Below are positions 18,452 to 27,218 of a stretch of 64,000 bases of DNA, piece by piece. The DNA is from Winogradskyella pacifica (GTDB taxonomy: Bacteria; Bacteroidota; Bacteroidia; Flavobacteriales; Flavobacteriaceae). The stretch spans positions 1 through 64,000 of the forward strand of contig NZ_JABFDI010000019.1 of assembly GCF_013403915.1 (NCBI RefSeq), read 5' to 3'. The notes below the pieces were generated by a model. The model ran no database searches, was not told the origin of the DNA, and saw only the letters and a list, made by a program, of their open reading frames with translations. How positions within the stretch are numbered: the stretch's first letter is position 1; every line of letters begins with the position of its first letter. The position numbers were made by a program, and so were the translations under genes.

Positions 18452-19168
18452 TTAATCTTTCTGAATAATAAATATAGCAGGCCTCTTATGGAGGTCTTCT
18501 TTATTGTGTTTCCAATCGTTTGCTGTTTTTGTTTTTATAAACTCGGTAGGCAACGTTAAATCGCATGCTACACAAACTCTTGTATTTGGATGTAGTGTGC
18601 TGGTTAAATCTTCAAGCATTTTCATATTTCTATAAGGGGTTTCAATAAAAATTTGAGACTGGTTATGTTCAGAAGATAGGCGCTCTAAAGTCTTTAGTTT
18701 TGCCTTGCGTTCACTTTTGTCAATAGGTAAATAACCATTAAAAGTGAAACTCTGACCATTCATCCCAGAACCCATTAAGGCGAGTAGAATGGAAGAAGGC
18801 CCAACAAGAGGGACAACTTTTATATCCATTTGATGCGCTAATCCAACAATATCAGCACCAGGATCTGCAATTGCCGGACAACCAGCTTCAGAAAGTAAAC
18901 CAATTGACACACCTTCTAAACATGGGTTTAAATATGTATTGCGCTCTGCTTCGGTAGTGTATTTATTTAATACCTGAAGTTTTAATGAGGGTTGTGATTT
19001 GCTAGGTGATATGCGTTTTATAAAACGACGTGCTGTTTTTTCGTTTTCAACAATGTAAAAGTCAATTTCTTCAAGTATTTTTTTGATAGAAATTGGTAAA
19101 ACCTCAAGAGGTGGATTATCGCCTAATCGCGTTGGTATAAGATATAATTTTCCTTTAGTATTGCTCAT
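18452..19168 (-). CDS. SAM-dependent methyltransferase, RsmI-like
   Basis: A tetrapyrrole-methylase-fold protein of 238 residues, related to RsmI, which 2'-O-methylates C1402 of 16S rRNA. Typical elements are the N-terminal GKLYLIPTRLGDNP, the SEAGCPAIADPGADIV loop (about 93-108), LVGPSSILLALMGSGMNGQSF and the FIETPYRN motif (about 174-181). It is shorter than standard RsmI (about 280) and its N-terminal SAM loop differs, so it is probably the second, shorter Bacteroidota paralogue whose target is not established. It overlaps the next upstream gene by 1 base. Confidence 0.8.
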   Translation of the reverse strand: MSNTKGKLYLIPTRLGDNPPLEVLPISIKKILEEIDFYIVENEKTARRFIKRISPSKSQPSLKLQVLNKYTTEAERNTYLNPCLEGVSIGLLSEAGCPAIADPGADIVGLAHQMDIKVVPLVGPSSILLALMGSGMNGQSFTFNGYLPIDKSERKAKLKTLERLSSEHNQSQIFIETPYRNMKMLEDLTSTLHPNTRVCVACDLTLPTEFIKTKTANDWKHNKEDLHKRPAIFIIQKD

Positions 19169-20589
19169 TAATGTATGACTAGTTTATGGGTGCTTTGTAT
19201 GCCGTTGCCTGAATTGATTTTTAAGATATAAATACCATCCGATAATTCAGTTGTGTTTATTGTTAAAGTAGTGTTGTTAGTGCTATGAATCTCCTTTACC
19301 TTTTTTCCTTGGATGTCATAAATATAGACATCAGTTAAAAGCTCTGTGTTGTGATTTGATCCTAAATTAATATGTAGGGTATTCTTAGTCGGATTTGGAT
19401 AAATCGATACTCCCAAAAGTATATGGTCGTTATCACTTAAGGTAGGATCTGTGAGTTTATAAATAGTACCTCCAGAAAGATCAGAAACGTATAATTCTCC
19501 ATTCACATCTTCGCCAAATGCAGACCATTGCCCTGAAAACTGCTGAAAGGTTTTAGTCCAAACCTCATTAGTTTCATCAAAAATTAAATATCCAATTTCC
19601 TGACTACAAAGGTCAGCAAAAAAGTACTTACCATAAAAATTTGGGTAATTACTACCTCTGTATCTGTAGCCCCCTGTAATGGAACATTTAACTTCACCAT
19701 CTCCAAAGTGGTAATAACCACTGACAGGAAAAGTATAAGTACTTTCGTCTGCGCAACCCGTTGTATTGTAAGTATCACTACCTTCGTAACATTTCCAACC
19801 ATAGTTGAGTCCTGTTAAGGCTTCTTCAATAGAGACTCTATTAATCTCTTCATATTGACTTTGGCCTACATCTGCAATCCATTGATCCCCATTTAGACGG
19901 TCGAAAGAAAATTTCCAGGGATTTCTAAGTCCATAAGCCCAAATTTCTGATTTAGCATTTGAATCTTCAATAAATGGGTTATCTACAGGCACACCGTAAT
20001 TTTCTGTTTCTGTAGTGGTATCAATATCTAATCGTAATATTTTACCAAGTAAACTTAATTTATTTTGAGATCTGTTTTCCGGATCTCCAGAAGAACCACC
20101 ATCACCAGAAGAGATGTAAAGATAACCGTCTGGCCCAAAAGCCAAATCACCACCATTATGGTTTGTGTAAGGTTGGTCGTAAGAAAGTATAATGAATTCA
20201 GAATCTGGATTTGCTATTTCAGAATTCGTGAAATCCTTTGTAAATCTAGAGATCACAGTGTTTCCTGAGTTGTTAATGTAGTTTACAAAAAAATAGCCAT
20301 TAACAGCATAATCCGGATGAAAAGCCAAACCAAGCAGACCTCTTTCGTTTCCGGTATTAATTACAAGGCTGTTAATATCTAAGAAAGGAGTGGTTTGTAA
20401 GCTGCCGTCTGCATTAATAATTTTTATTTTCCCTGCCTGTTCCACGACAAATAACCTATCATCACCAGCGTGCTTAATGCTTACAGGTTTAGTTAAATTA
20501 GAAGCAAAAAGTTCTAAGTCTAATTGTTGCGCGTAAATGCTTGAGATAGTTATGAATGAAAGAAGAAGGTGTGTTATAGTCGTTTTCAT
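19168..20589 (-). CDS. Secreted PQQ-dependent sugar dehydrogenase-like protein with T9SS tail
   Basis: A secreted protein of 473 residues with a signal peptide (1-20), a six-bladed soluble glucose/sorbosone-dehydrogenase-like propeller (about 25-375; FLDINSLVINTGNERGLLGL, NHNGGDLAFGPDGYLYIS, GLRNPWKFSFDR) and a type A T9SS C-terminal sorting domain (about 395-473; SIYPNPTKNTLHIN, SDGIYILKI). It should cross the outer membrane by type IX secretion and be released or attached to the surface. Relatives oxidise sugars with PQQ; the substrate here is unknown. It is upstream of and touches the rsmI-like gene. Confidence 0.9.
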   Translation of the reverse strand: MKTTITHLLLSFITISSIYAQQLDLELFASNLTKPVSIKHAGDDRLFVVEQAGKIKIINADGSLQTTPFLDINSLVINTGNERGLLGLAFHPDYAVNGYFFVNYINNSGNTVISRFTKDFTNSEIANPDSEFIILSYDQPYTNHNGGDLAFGPDGYLYISSGDGGSSGDPENRSQNKLSLLGKILRLDIDTTTETENYGVPVDNPFIEDSNAKSEIWAYGLRNPWKFSFDRLNGDQWIADVGQSQYEEINRVSIEEALTGLNYGWKCYEGSDTYNTTGCADESTYTFPVSGYYHFGDGEVKCSITGGYRYRGSNYPNFYGKYFFADLCSQEIGYLIFDETNEVWTKTFQQFSGQWSAFGEDVNGELYVSDLSGGTIYKLTDPTLSDNDHILLGVSIYPNPTKNTLHINLGSNHNTELLTDVYIYDIQGKKVKEIHSTNNTTLTINTTELSDGIYILKINSGNGIQSTHKLVIH

Positions 20590-20655
20590 AAGTAATGAGC
20601 GTTTAAAAGACTAATTTACAAAAAAAAGACTTTACTAAAGTTGAAAATGTTTGTG

Positions 20656-21111
20656 CTAGTTACCTAGTTCCTTAACTAATAAGTCGCATGTTTCGTTAAT
20701 TAGGTTAAATACATATTCAAAACCATCGCTCCCTCCGTAATATGGATCTGGCATATTTTTATTTTGAATAGAGGGATTGGCCTCGAGAAAAAGTTTTACT
20801 TTTTCGATATCATCCGAGTTCCTTGCGATGTTGATAATATCAGAATAGTTTGATTCGTCCATAGCATAGATATAATCAAATGCATCAAAATCGGATACTT
20901 TAAATTGTCTTGCGCTTTGTGTACTAATATCTAAATCATTTTGTTTAGCAACAGCAATTGAACGCTTATCTGGCGCATTACCAATATGATAAGCCGCTGT
21001 GCCAGCAGAATCAACATAATAATGATCTTCAGAAAGTTTAGATTGCATGATGCCGTGAGCTAATGGTGAACGGCAAATGTTACCTAGGCACACCATTAAG
21101 ATACGAGTCAT
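20656..21111 (-). CDS. Low-molecular-weight protein tyrosine phosphatase
   Basis: This 151-residue cytoplasmic phosphatase has the P-loop CLGNICRS (Cys8, Arg14) and the general-acid motif DPYYGG (Asp122). Both are intact, so an active enzyme is expected. In some bacteria the family controls exopolysaccharide export by acting on tyrosine kinases; no such kinase is in this window. It follows dnaA by 12 bases on the same strand and may be cotranscribed. Confidence 0.93.
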   Translation of the reverse strand: MTRILMVCLGNICRSPLAHGIMQSKLSEDHYYVDSAGTAAYHIGNAPDKRSIAVAKQNDLDISTQSARQFKVSDFDAFDYIYAMDESNYSDIINIARNSDDIEKVKLFLEANPSIQNKNMPDPYYGGSDGFEYVFNLINETCDLLVKELGN

Positions 21112-21123
21112 AATAAAATGTAA

Positions 21124-22551
21124 TTAAAGGGCTAGTTTTTTAGATAAGTCTTCAACGTATTTTCTAAATTGCTTGTCAGTTGAAGATAAATTATCAACGG
21201 TTTTACAAGCATGAAGAACTGTAGCGTGATCACGTTGCCCTATTTGAGAGCCAATACTAGCCAATGATGCTTTTGTGTATTTCTTAGCGAAAAACATGGC
21301 TAATTGACGGGCTTGTACAATATGACGTTTCCGTGTTTTAGATTGAAGTGTATTAACATCCATTTGAAAATAATCTGAAACTACTTTCTGAATGTAATCA
21401 ATAGAAACTTCACGTTTAGTATTTTTAACAAACTTCTCTACAATATCTTTTGCAAGGTTAATTGTAATTTCTTTTTTGTTAAATGAAGACTGTGCGATTA
21501 ATGAAATAATAGCACCTTCAAGCTCTCTAACATTAGTTTTAATATGTTTTGCAACATATTCTATAATGTCTTCAGGCATTTCAACACCGTCTCTGTAAAG
21601 TTTGTTCTTTAAAATAGAAACTCTAGTTTCAAAATCTGGAGTTTGTAATTCGGCAGAAAGTCCCCATTTAAAACGCGATAATAAGCGTTGCTCAATATCT
21701 TGCATGTCTACAGGAGCTTTGTCACTTGTTAAAATAACTTGCTTTCCGTTTTGATGCAAATGGTTAAAAATATGAAAGAAGACATCTTGCGTACCTGTTT
21801 TACCAGATAAGAATTGAACGTCATCTATGATAAGCACATCTATAATTTGATAGAAGTGAATAAAATCGTTTCTATTATTCTTTTTTACAGAATCTATATA
21901 TTGTTGCGTGAATTTTTCGGCAGAAATATATAAAACTGTTTTTTCAGGATACTTATCTTTGATATCAACACCAATAGCATGTGCTAAATGTGTTTTTCCT
22001 AAACCAACACCACCAAAAATTAATAGTGGGTTAAAAGATGTGCCTCCTGGTTTGTTAGCAACTGCAATACCTGCATTTCTTGCTAAACGGTTAGAGTCAC
22101 CTTCTAAGAAGTTTTCAAAACTATAACTTGGGTTAAGTTGCGATTCAATTTTTACATTTCTAATTCCAGGAATTATAAATGGATTCCTAAGCTCAGGACT
22201 TTTATTGTTAAAAGGCACATCTACATCTTGAGATTTTAATGCCGATCGGTTTGCACTTGGGATTTTTTCTGTAAAAGGTTGTTTATTGCCATAGGTGTTT
22301 TCCATTTTAATAACGTACACCAATTTAGCATCTTCACCTAACTCTTTTGTTAGGGATACCTTTAAGATTTTTACATAATGCTCTTCTAACCACTCATAGA
22401 AAAATTTACTGGGAACTTGAATGCTCAATGCATTACCGGAAAGTTTTACAGCGTCTATAGGTTCAAACCAAGTTTTATAGGCTTGTGGTTGTATATTATC
22501 TTTAATAAAAGCGAGACAATTACTCCATACAGATTGCGCTGTGATCTCCAT
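21124..22551 (-). CDS. dnaA: Chromosomal replication initiator DnaA
   Basis: DnaA binds DnaA boxes at oriC and opens the duplex. The 475-residue protein has domain I (1-80), a short linker, the AAA+ domain III with Walker A GGVGLGKT (180-187) and Walker B region LIIDDVQ (about 239-245), and the DNA-binding domain IV with the signature ARQLAMFF and SQIGQRDHATVLHA (about 411-455). Its leader contains an intrinsic terminator that points into the gene (22597-22614). No convincing DnaA-box cluster lies beside the gene. Confidence 0.98.
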   Translation of the reverse strand: MEITAQSVWSNCLAFIKDNIQPQAYKTWFEPIDAVKLSGNALSIQVPSKFFYEWLEEHYVKILKVSLTKELGEDAKLVYVIKMENTYGNKQPFTEKIPSANRSALKSQDVDVPFNNKSPELRNPFIIPGIRNVKIESQLNPSYSFENFLEGDSNRLARNAGIAVANKPGGTSFNPLLIFGGVGLGKTHLAHAIGVDIKDKYPEKTVLYISAEKFTQQYIDSVKKNNRNDFIHFYQIIDVLIIDDVQFLSGKTGTQDVFFHIFNHLHQNGKQVILTSDKAPVDMQDIEQRLLSRFKWGLSAELQTPDFETRVSILKNKLYRDGVEMPEDIIEYVAKHIKTNVRELEGAIISLIAQSSFNKKEITINLAKDIVEKFVKNTKREVSIDYIQKVVSDYFQMDVNTLQSKTRKRHIVQARQLAMFFAKKYTKASLASIGSQIGQRDHATVLHACKTVDNLSSTDKQFRKYVEDLSKKLAL

Positions 22552-22586
22552 TCTTTAAGTTAGGTTTTTCGTTGTTAGTTATTTTA

Positions 22587-22614
22587 GCAAAAAAAAAGAG
22601 AATTGGAATTCTCT
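22587..22614 (-). terminator. Intrinsic terminator in the dnaA leader (possible attenuator)
   Basis: Stem AGAGAATT/AATTCTCT (22597-22614) is followed on the minus strand by an unbroken run of ten T (22596-22587). It lies 36-63 bases upstream of the dnaA ATG and points into dnaA. The opposite-strand reading has a poor T-run, and no minus-strand gene lies upstream that would need a terminator here. Confidence 0.6.
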
Positions 22615-22751
22615 AGTAGTTTTTCAACAGGACAAATATGTGAACAAAATTCTTAATAAAAAAATCAAATTAGATAGAATATTTAGATTTTTTTCCTCAT
22701 GTTTAAAACAATTTAAAATTACAATATTTTTTCTTAATCAAACATTTATAT

Positions 22752-23159
22752 ATGAATTATAATGAAACTATTATTAGAGTACGCTACGGAGAGACTGACC
22801 AGATGGGAGTTGTGTATCATGGCAATTATGCAGTGTATTTTGAAGTAGGTAGAACCGAGTGGTTGCGCGAGTTTGGGCTTAGTTATAGTGGTATGGAAGC
22901 TGATGGAATTATGTTGCCTGTGGTTTCGTTATCTATAAATTACAAAAATTCAGCACGTTATGATGATGTGCTTAAAGTAAAAACAACACTCAAAAAGATG
23001 CCTACAGCCTCTATTGAATTTGAGTATGAATTACGAAATGAATCTAACGTTCTGTTGGCCACCGGAAATACAATTTTGGCATTTATCGACGTCAAGAGGA
23101 ATCGACCTACGAGATGTCCAAAATATCTTTTAGATAAACTGCGAAATTATTCGTTATAA
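22752..23159 (+). CDS. Acyl-CoA thioesterase, YbgC/4-hydroxybenzoyl-CoA type
   Basis: A hotdog-fold thioesterase of 135 residues. The diagnostic N-terminal stretch is RYGETDQMGVVYHGNYAVYF, with the catalytic Asp of ETDQMG at residue 15 and VYHGNY next to it. Family members hydrolyse short or aromatic acyl-CoAs; the YbgC branch interacts with Tol-Pal or phospholipid enzymes in proteobacteria, which cannot be assumed here. It is divergent from dnaA and its end overlaps the convergent IMPACT gene by 6 bases. Confidence 0.9.
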   Translation: MNYNETIIRVRYGETDQMGVVYHGNYAVYFEVGRTEWLREFGLSYSGMEADGIMLPVVSLSINYKNSARYDDVLKVKTTLKKMPTASIEFEYELRNESNVLLATGNTILAFIDVKRNRPTRCPKYLLDKLRNYSL

Positions 23160-23759
23160 TTCTTTGATTTCAACTCCGAAAAATTGATCAAATAATTCAA
23201 AAACTTTAGAACTGTGGGTTTTTCTGACAGATATTTCTAATACACAATTTAATTCTAAGGTTTGATTTGTTATTTTAACATCGTTTTCTTTTAAAATACG
23301 CATCACTTTACTCATGTTTTTATATTCAAAACTGAGTTTAAATTTTTTATTTATGGTACGTTCCACAATTTTTGAAGCTTCTAAAGCTAATTGTGCTCCT
23401 GTTCTATAAGCATTTATTAGGCCTCCAACTCCTAGTTTAACACCGCCATAATAGCGAATGACTACAATTAGGATGTTGGTGACTTCAAAAGATTGAATTT
23501 GTCCATAAATAGGCATTCCTGCAGAATTGTTAGGTTCTCCATCATCATTGGCGCGGTATTGAATCGTTTCTGTTCCTATCTGGTAGGCATAGCACCAATG
23601 TCTGGCAGCATAATGCTGTTTTTTTAAATCGTCTATATGTTGTTTTATTTGCTCTTCGTTCGTTACCGGAAAAGTAAATCCATAGAATTTGCTATTCTTA
23701 TCTTTAAATAATTCTCCTTGTGCCGGTTTTGTAATCGTTTTATATAAATCGTCTTCCAT
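23154..23759 (-). CDS. IMPACT/YigZ family protein
   Basis: The start was set at the Met at 23759 (MEDDLYKTITKP); the 18 extra upstream codons lie inside the EamA gene and do not match the family. The resulting 201-residue protein has the UPF0029 domain (about 15-120) with RHWCYAYQIG, the signature DGEPNNSAGMPIYG and RYYGGVKLGVGGL, then a C-terminal ferredoxin-like domain. Eukaryotic IMPACT binds Gcn1 in translational control; the bacterial role is not settled. It touches the EamA gene end to start. Confidence 0.88.
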   Translation of the reverse strand: MEDDLYKTITKPAQGELFKDKNSKFYGFTFPVTNEEQIKQHIDDLKKQHYAARHWCYAYQIGTETIQYRANDDGEPNNSAGMPIYGQIQSFEVTNILIVVIRYYGGVKLGVGGLINAYRTGAQLALEASKIVERTINKKFKLSFEYKNMSKVMRILKENDVKITNQTLELNCVLEISVRKTHSSKVFELFDQFFGVEIKEL

Positions 23760-24610
23760 TATGCTAAAGTGACTAATAGTATTGAAATGAGGGCTAAGAT
23801 AATGCCAAGCCAATTTTTCTTAGAATTTTTTTCTTTAAATAATATTAAACCTATTAATGTTGAAAGCGCTAAAATCGCAATATGATTAATAGTGAATAAA
23901 GTTGAGCTCTCTGTATTCTCAACACGTAAGGCCATTAGTAAAAAGTGAATAGATCCATAGTTTACGATACCTAAAGCGATACCAAAGGGAATATTTATCA
24001 GTTTAAATCTAACTTTAGATTTTAATAAGTTTCCTAGTAATAGCACGACTCCAATGATTGCTGCCATAGCAAAGATGGTGGCCGAAAACAAAGCAATTTT
24101 GTCGTTTGGTGCAAAATAATTGATTGAGGTGTCAATAATACCCGAGCCTAAAAAAAGGATAATAGGTAAATAGATAGATTGCGTTAGTGTCGTGTGATCT
24201 TTTTGCTTTATAGATGTTAAGTAAACCGCTACTAAAGCTAATAGAATACCTATGATTTTTTGAGCACCAACACTTTCTTTAAAAATAACGATTCCGAAAA
24301 TAATAGGAATTATTACACTCATTTTACTAGCAACGGAAGCTACGGAAAGTCCATTTTTCTGTGCGGTTAAGGCCATCACATTAAAAATAGCGATAAACAA
24401 AAAGCCTAAACATATAGCTGGGATAAACCAATTGGTTTTTATGATTTCAGAAGGTTCAATAGGGCCATTATAAAGTAAGAAACCTAAGAAAGAAGCTGTG
24501 AAATAATTAACAACTATACTATGCAGCGTATTAACCCCGTATTTTTTGAAGAGTTTAAAAACAACAAAAATTGCTGTAGATGCTAATATGCTAATCAGTA
24601 AATATATCAA
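23759..24610 (-). CDS. EamA/DMT-superfamily transporter
   Basis: An inner-membrane protein of 283 residues with about ten helices arranged as two EamA repeats of five (about 1-135 and 145-283). The repeat-end pattern IIPIIFGIVIFKESVGAQKIIG (given in part: GIVIFKESVGAQK) recurs near the C-terminus as LIGLILFKEKNSKKNWLG. Members export amino acids or metabolites; the substrate cannot be predicted. It overlaps the upstream HAD gene by 4 bases, so translation is probably coupled. Confidence 0.88.
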   Translation of the reverse strand: MIYLLISILASTAIFVVFKLFKKYGVNTLHSIVVNYFTASFLGFLLYNGPIEPSEIIKTNWFIPAICLGFLFIAIFNVMALTAQKNGLSVASVASKMSVIIPIIFGIVIFKESVGAQKIIGILLALVAVYLTSIKQKDHTTLTQSIYLPIILFLGSGIIDTSINYFAPNDKIALFSATIFAMAAIIGVVLLLGNLLKSKVRFKLINIPFGIALGIVNYGSIHFLLMALRVENTESSTLFTINHIAILALSTLIGLILFKEKNSKKNWLGIILALISILLVTLA

Positions 24611-25224
24611 AAGGGAGCTTTGTTGGTTTCAAAAAGGGTGGTAACGTCTTCTTTGGTTTCGTCTATATTCCAAGTATGGAACCCCATGGATTTTGCTGTA
24701 TCTGTATTGTGTTTAGTGTCGTCGATAAAGAAACATTCGCTGGCCATTAAATTATTTTGTTCTAATACGAATTCAAAAATATCGGTATTTGGTTTTCTAA
24801 GGTGAATTTCTTGAGATAGGTAGAACTTGTCAAAGCAATTTTTAAATTCATCAAAGAAGGGTACATTGGCTTTTATAAAATCAATGTGCATGTGGTTGGT
24901 ATTACTCAGCAATATGAGTTTGTAATTTTTTTGAAGTGCTAAGTGTTTAATAAAATCTAAGCGATGACTTGGAAAATCCTTTAATATACAGTTCCAGGCG
25001 TCGATAAGATTTGTCTCACTAATCTTTGGGAATTTAGTTTTGTGAAATTGTATAAATTCTGCAGTTGAAATTTTTCCAACTTCGTATAATTCATTGGTTT
25101 TAATTATATCAGCGTCAAAAACGTCTATATTAAATAGGTTTAAGGCATTTTGCATCGCACCTTGTTTGTCAAGGTTAATAAATACATCTCCAAAATCGAA
25201 AATGAGTGTTTTAATCTTTTGCAT
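24607..25224 (-). CDS. HAD-superfamily phosphatase-like hydrolase
   Basis: This 205-residue protein has the HAD motifs in order: FDFGDV (nucleophile Asp10, with Asp14), the LLSNTNHMH motif II (about 104-112), a conserved Lys in LRKPNTDIF and the acidic motif FFIDDTKHNT (about 164-173). The cap is a helical C1 type. Substrates are probably small phosphorylated metabolites. It lies in a tight run, overlapping the ribD end by 14 bases and EamA by 4. Direct context with ribD raises the possibility of dephosphorylating a riboflavin intermediate, but that is only a guess. Confidence 0.88.
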   Translation of the reverse strand: MQKIKTLIFDFGDVFINLDKQGAMQNALNLFNIDVFDADIIKTNELYEVGKISTAEFIQFHKTKFPKISETNLIDAWNCILKDFPSHRLDFIKHLALQKNYKLILLSNTNHMHIDFIKANVPFFDEFKNCFDKFYLSQEIHLRKPNTDIFEFVLEQNNLMASECFFIDDTKHNTDTAKSMGFHTWNIDETKEDVTTLFETNKAPF

Positions 25225-26215
25225 ATATTTTTAATAAATCATTTTTAATTCTAGATTCAGAAATCAATCTCCCTTTGAGTTCTGGTGCTTTTGTACCGTC
25301 TTTAAATTCAACGGTTCCGGTAAAAATTCTGGCTTCATCCCATAATTCTTCATTTATAAAGGTTTGAAGTGTTTTTGCTCCCCCTTCAATAATAATCGAA
25401 TTTATACTTTGCTTATGTAAAAGTGTGGCAATTTGTGTTGCTATTGGTTTATCGAAATCAATATCTTTATTTGTAATTCGTATGGTTTTAGAATCTTCAT
25501 TAAAAATGCTGTAATCAGAGTTCAATTTTGAAATTTTGTCCAAAACCACTCTTATAGGATTTTCTCCTGACCAATCTCTAACGGTTAAACTCGGGTTATC
25601 TTCAATAACGGTATTTGTTCCCACTAAAATAGCTTGCTCTTCTGCACGCCATTTATGCACGAGTTGACGTGAGTATGTATTTGTAATCCAAACTGGCTTT
25701 TTTTTGTCCTTAATAATAGGAGCTATAAAACCATCGTGAGTTTCTGCCCATTTTAATATAATATAAGGACGCTTTTTATTGTGAAACGTAAAAAAGCGCT
25801 TGTGATGCGTTTTACATTCATTTTCTAAAACACCCACAGTAACATTACAGCCCGAAGCTTTTAGTTTAGCAATACCTTTTCCGGCCACTTCGGGGTTGTC
25901 ATCAACACACCCAATCACTACATTAGGGATGCTGTGCTTTACAATTAAATCGCTACAAGGAGCTGTTTTTCCATAATGGCTGCAGGGTTCTAACGTCACG
26001 TAAAGTGTGCTTTTGCTTAATAATGATTTGTCTTTAACGGCATTAATAGCATTAACTTCTGCGTGGTTGCTGCCATAAGCGCTTGTGTAGCCTTCGCTAA
26101 TTATGGTGTTATTATAAACAATTACAGCACCAACCATAGGATTTGGTCTTGTTGTTCCCAATCCGTTTTTGGCAATTTCTAAACAGCGTGATATGTAGAT
26201 TTCGTGAGTTGTCAA
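25211..26215 (-). CDS. ribD: Riboflavin biosynthesis deaminase/reductase RibD
   Basis: A bifunctional enzyme of flavin synthesis: it deaminates the pyrimidine amine and reduces the ribosyl chain. The 334-residue protein has the zinc deaminase domain with His51-Ala-Glu53 and the cysteines of EPCSHYGKTAPC (Cys78, Cys87), and a reductase domain from about 150 (WAETHDGFIAP; SIIIEGGAKTLQTFI). Length is normal. No other rib gene is nearby, as is common in this group. Confidence 0.95.
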   Translation of the reverse strand: MTTHEIYISRCLEIAKNGLGTTRPNPMVGAVIVYNNTIISEGYTSAYGSNHAEVNAINAVKDKSLLSKSTLYVTLEPCSHYGKTAPCSDLIVKHSIPNVVIGCVDDNPEVAGKGIAKLKASGCNVTVGVLENECKTHHKRFFTFHNKKRPYIILKWAETHDGFIAPIIKDKKKPVWITNTYSRQLVHKWRAEEQAILVGTNTVIEDNPSLTVRDWSGENPIRVVLDKISKLNSDYSIFNEDSKTIRITNKDIDFDKPIATQIATLLHKQSINSIIIEGGAKTLQTFINEELWDEARIFTGTVEFKDGTKAPELKGRLISESRIKNDLLKIYAKD

Positions 26216-26674
26216 TTAGAATTTTATTTTTACATCCTGAATTTCATCTACCGTATATGTAGAGGAATACCCCATAATTTTATATTTAATATCGCCTTTG
26301 TAATGGACATTTAAATTTTGAGCGATAAGGCTTCCTAATAAGCCACCTAAACTACTTTTATCTACTAATTTTTCGGTGTCTACAGCAACGGTTAAAGGAA
26401 TAGTGAAATTTTCGCGTTTAGGAACCTCAAATTCATCTGAAACAATTTTAGCGACTTCAATTTTATTAATATAGACTCTAAAATCGTCTGTTTTTAATGT
26501 GCCACCAACATGGTTTTTGTTTAAAAACAAAGCATCTACTTTTAAGGTTATGGATTTAGAGCTAGAGTCTACTATTTCAACATTGTCAAGTCTAACAAAT
26601 TCTGGCTTTTTTGTAACCGCACAGTTAAGAAGTAGTGTAAAAGTCAGTAAAAACAATAAAGGTCTTTTAAACAT
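26216..26674 (-). CDS. LEA type 2 family lipoprotein
   Basis: The start was set at the Met at 26674 (MFKRPLLFLLTF), 32 codons inside the longest frame, because it begins a clean lipoprotein signal with the lipobox LLLNC (Cys18). The 152-residue protein is a beta-sandwich of the water-stress/LEA-2 type: KSITLKVDALFLNKNHVGGTL matches the usual alternating beta pattern with an NP-like turn. A periplasmic role in binding or structure is likely but not defined. It ends 1 base before the ribD start. Confidence 0.75.
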   Translation of the reverse strand: MFKRPLLFLLTFTLLLNCAVTKKPEFVRLDNVEIVDSSSKSITLKVDALFLNKNHVGGTLKTDDFRVYINKIEVAKIVSDEFEVPKRENFTIPLTVAVDTEKLVDKSSLGGLLGSLIAQNLNVHYKGDIKYKIMGYSSTYTVDEIQDVKIKF

Positions 26675-26691
26675 AAAAGTGTTTTTATATG

Positions 26692-26699
26692 TATTTTTG
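26692..26699 (+). promoter_or_regulatory. -7 box upstream of the GNAT-prmC-ligA genes
   Basis: TATTTTTG matches TAnnTTTG and lies 24 bases before the GTG at 26724. It supports that start for the GNAT gene and places the promoter between two divergent genes. Confidence 0.5.
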
Positions 26700-26723
26700 A
26701 TTTTGTCTAAAAAAGTTAATTCT

Positions 26724-27215
26724 GTGCGTAAAGATACTATTGTTATTCGAGAAATTGAAGCCAAGGACAATCCTAAAATTGCTAAAGCGGTTCGGTCTGT
26801 TTTAATAGAAATGGGAGTCCCTAAAGTAGGAACAGCCTATGAAGATGAAGCTTTAGATTGTATGACCGAAACGTACAATGAACCTAAGAAAGCTTATTTT
26901 GTTGTAGAACGTGGAGGTGATATTATTGGGGGAGCTGGAATTTCTCCTTTAGAAAATTACGAGGGCAATGTGTGCGAATTGCAAAAAATGTATTTTATGC
27001 CAGAGGCTAGAAGCAAAGGATTGGGAAGCGAAATGATGAATATATGTCTCAATTTTGCCAAACAAGCTGGTTTTGATCACTGTTATTTGGAAACCTTGCC
27101 CTATATGGAAGATGCACGTAAGCTCTACCGAAAAGTAGGTTTTAAAAGTTTAGAGAAGCCTATGGGGAACACTGGTCATTATTCGTGTACAGTTTGGATG
27201 CTAAAAGATTTGTAA
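26724..27215 (+). CDS. GNAT-family N-acetyltransferase
   Basis: The start is a GTG at 26724; the frame is open further upstream, but that part is antisense to the LEA gene and lies before the promoter. The 163-residue enzyme has the acetyl-CoA loop ARSKGLGSEMM (about 98-108) preceded by CELQKMYFMPE, and ends with the C-terminal pattern DARKLYRKVGFKSLEKP. The substrate is unknown. It precedes prmC by 3 bases, so they are probably cotranscribed. Confidence 0.85.
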   Translation: MRKDTIVIREIEAKDNPKIAKAVRSVLIEMGVPKVGTAYEDEALDCMTETYNEPKKAYFVVERGGDIIGGAGISPLENYEGNVCELQKMYFMPEARSKGLGSEMMNICLNFAKQAGFDHCYLETLPYMEDARKLYRKVGFKSLEKPMGNTGHYSCTVWMLKDL

Positions 27216-27218
27216 GTC

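Noticed and set aside
22552-22751. Replication origin beside dnaA
   Set aside because: Only one loose box-like string (TGTGAACAA) was seen and no cluster; in this family dnaA need not lie at oriC.
26499-26723. 75 extra N-terminal codons for the GNAT protein
   Set aside because: They are antisense to the LEA lipoprotein gene and lie upstream of a good -7 box; the GTG at 26724 fits the family.
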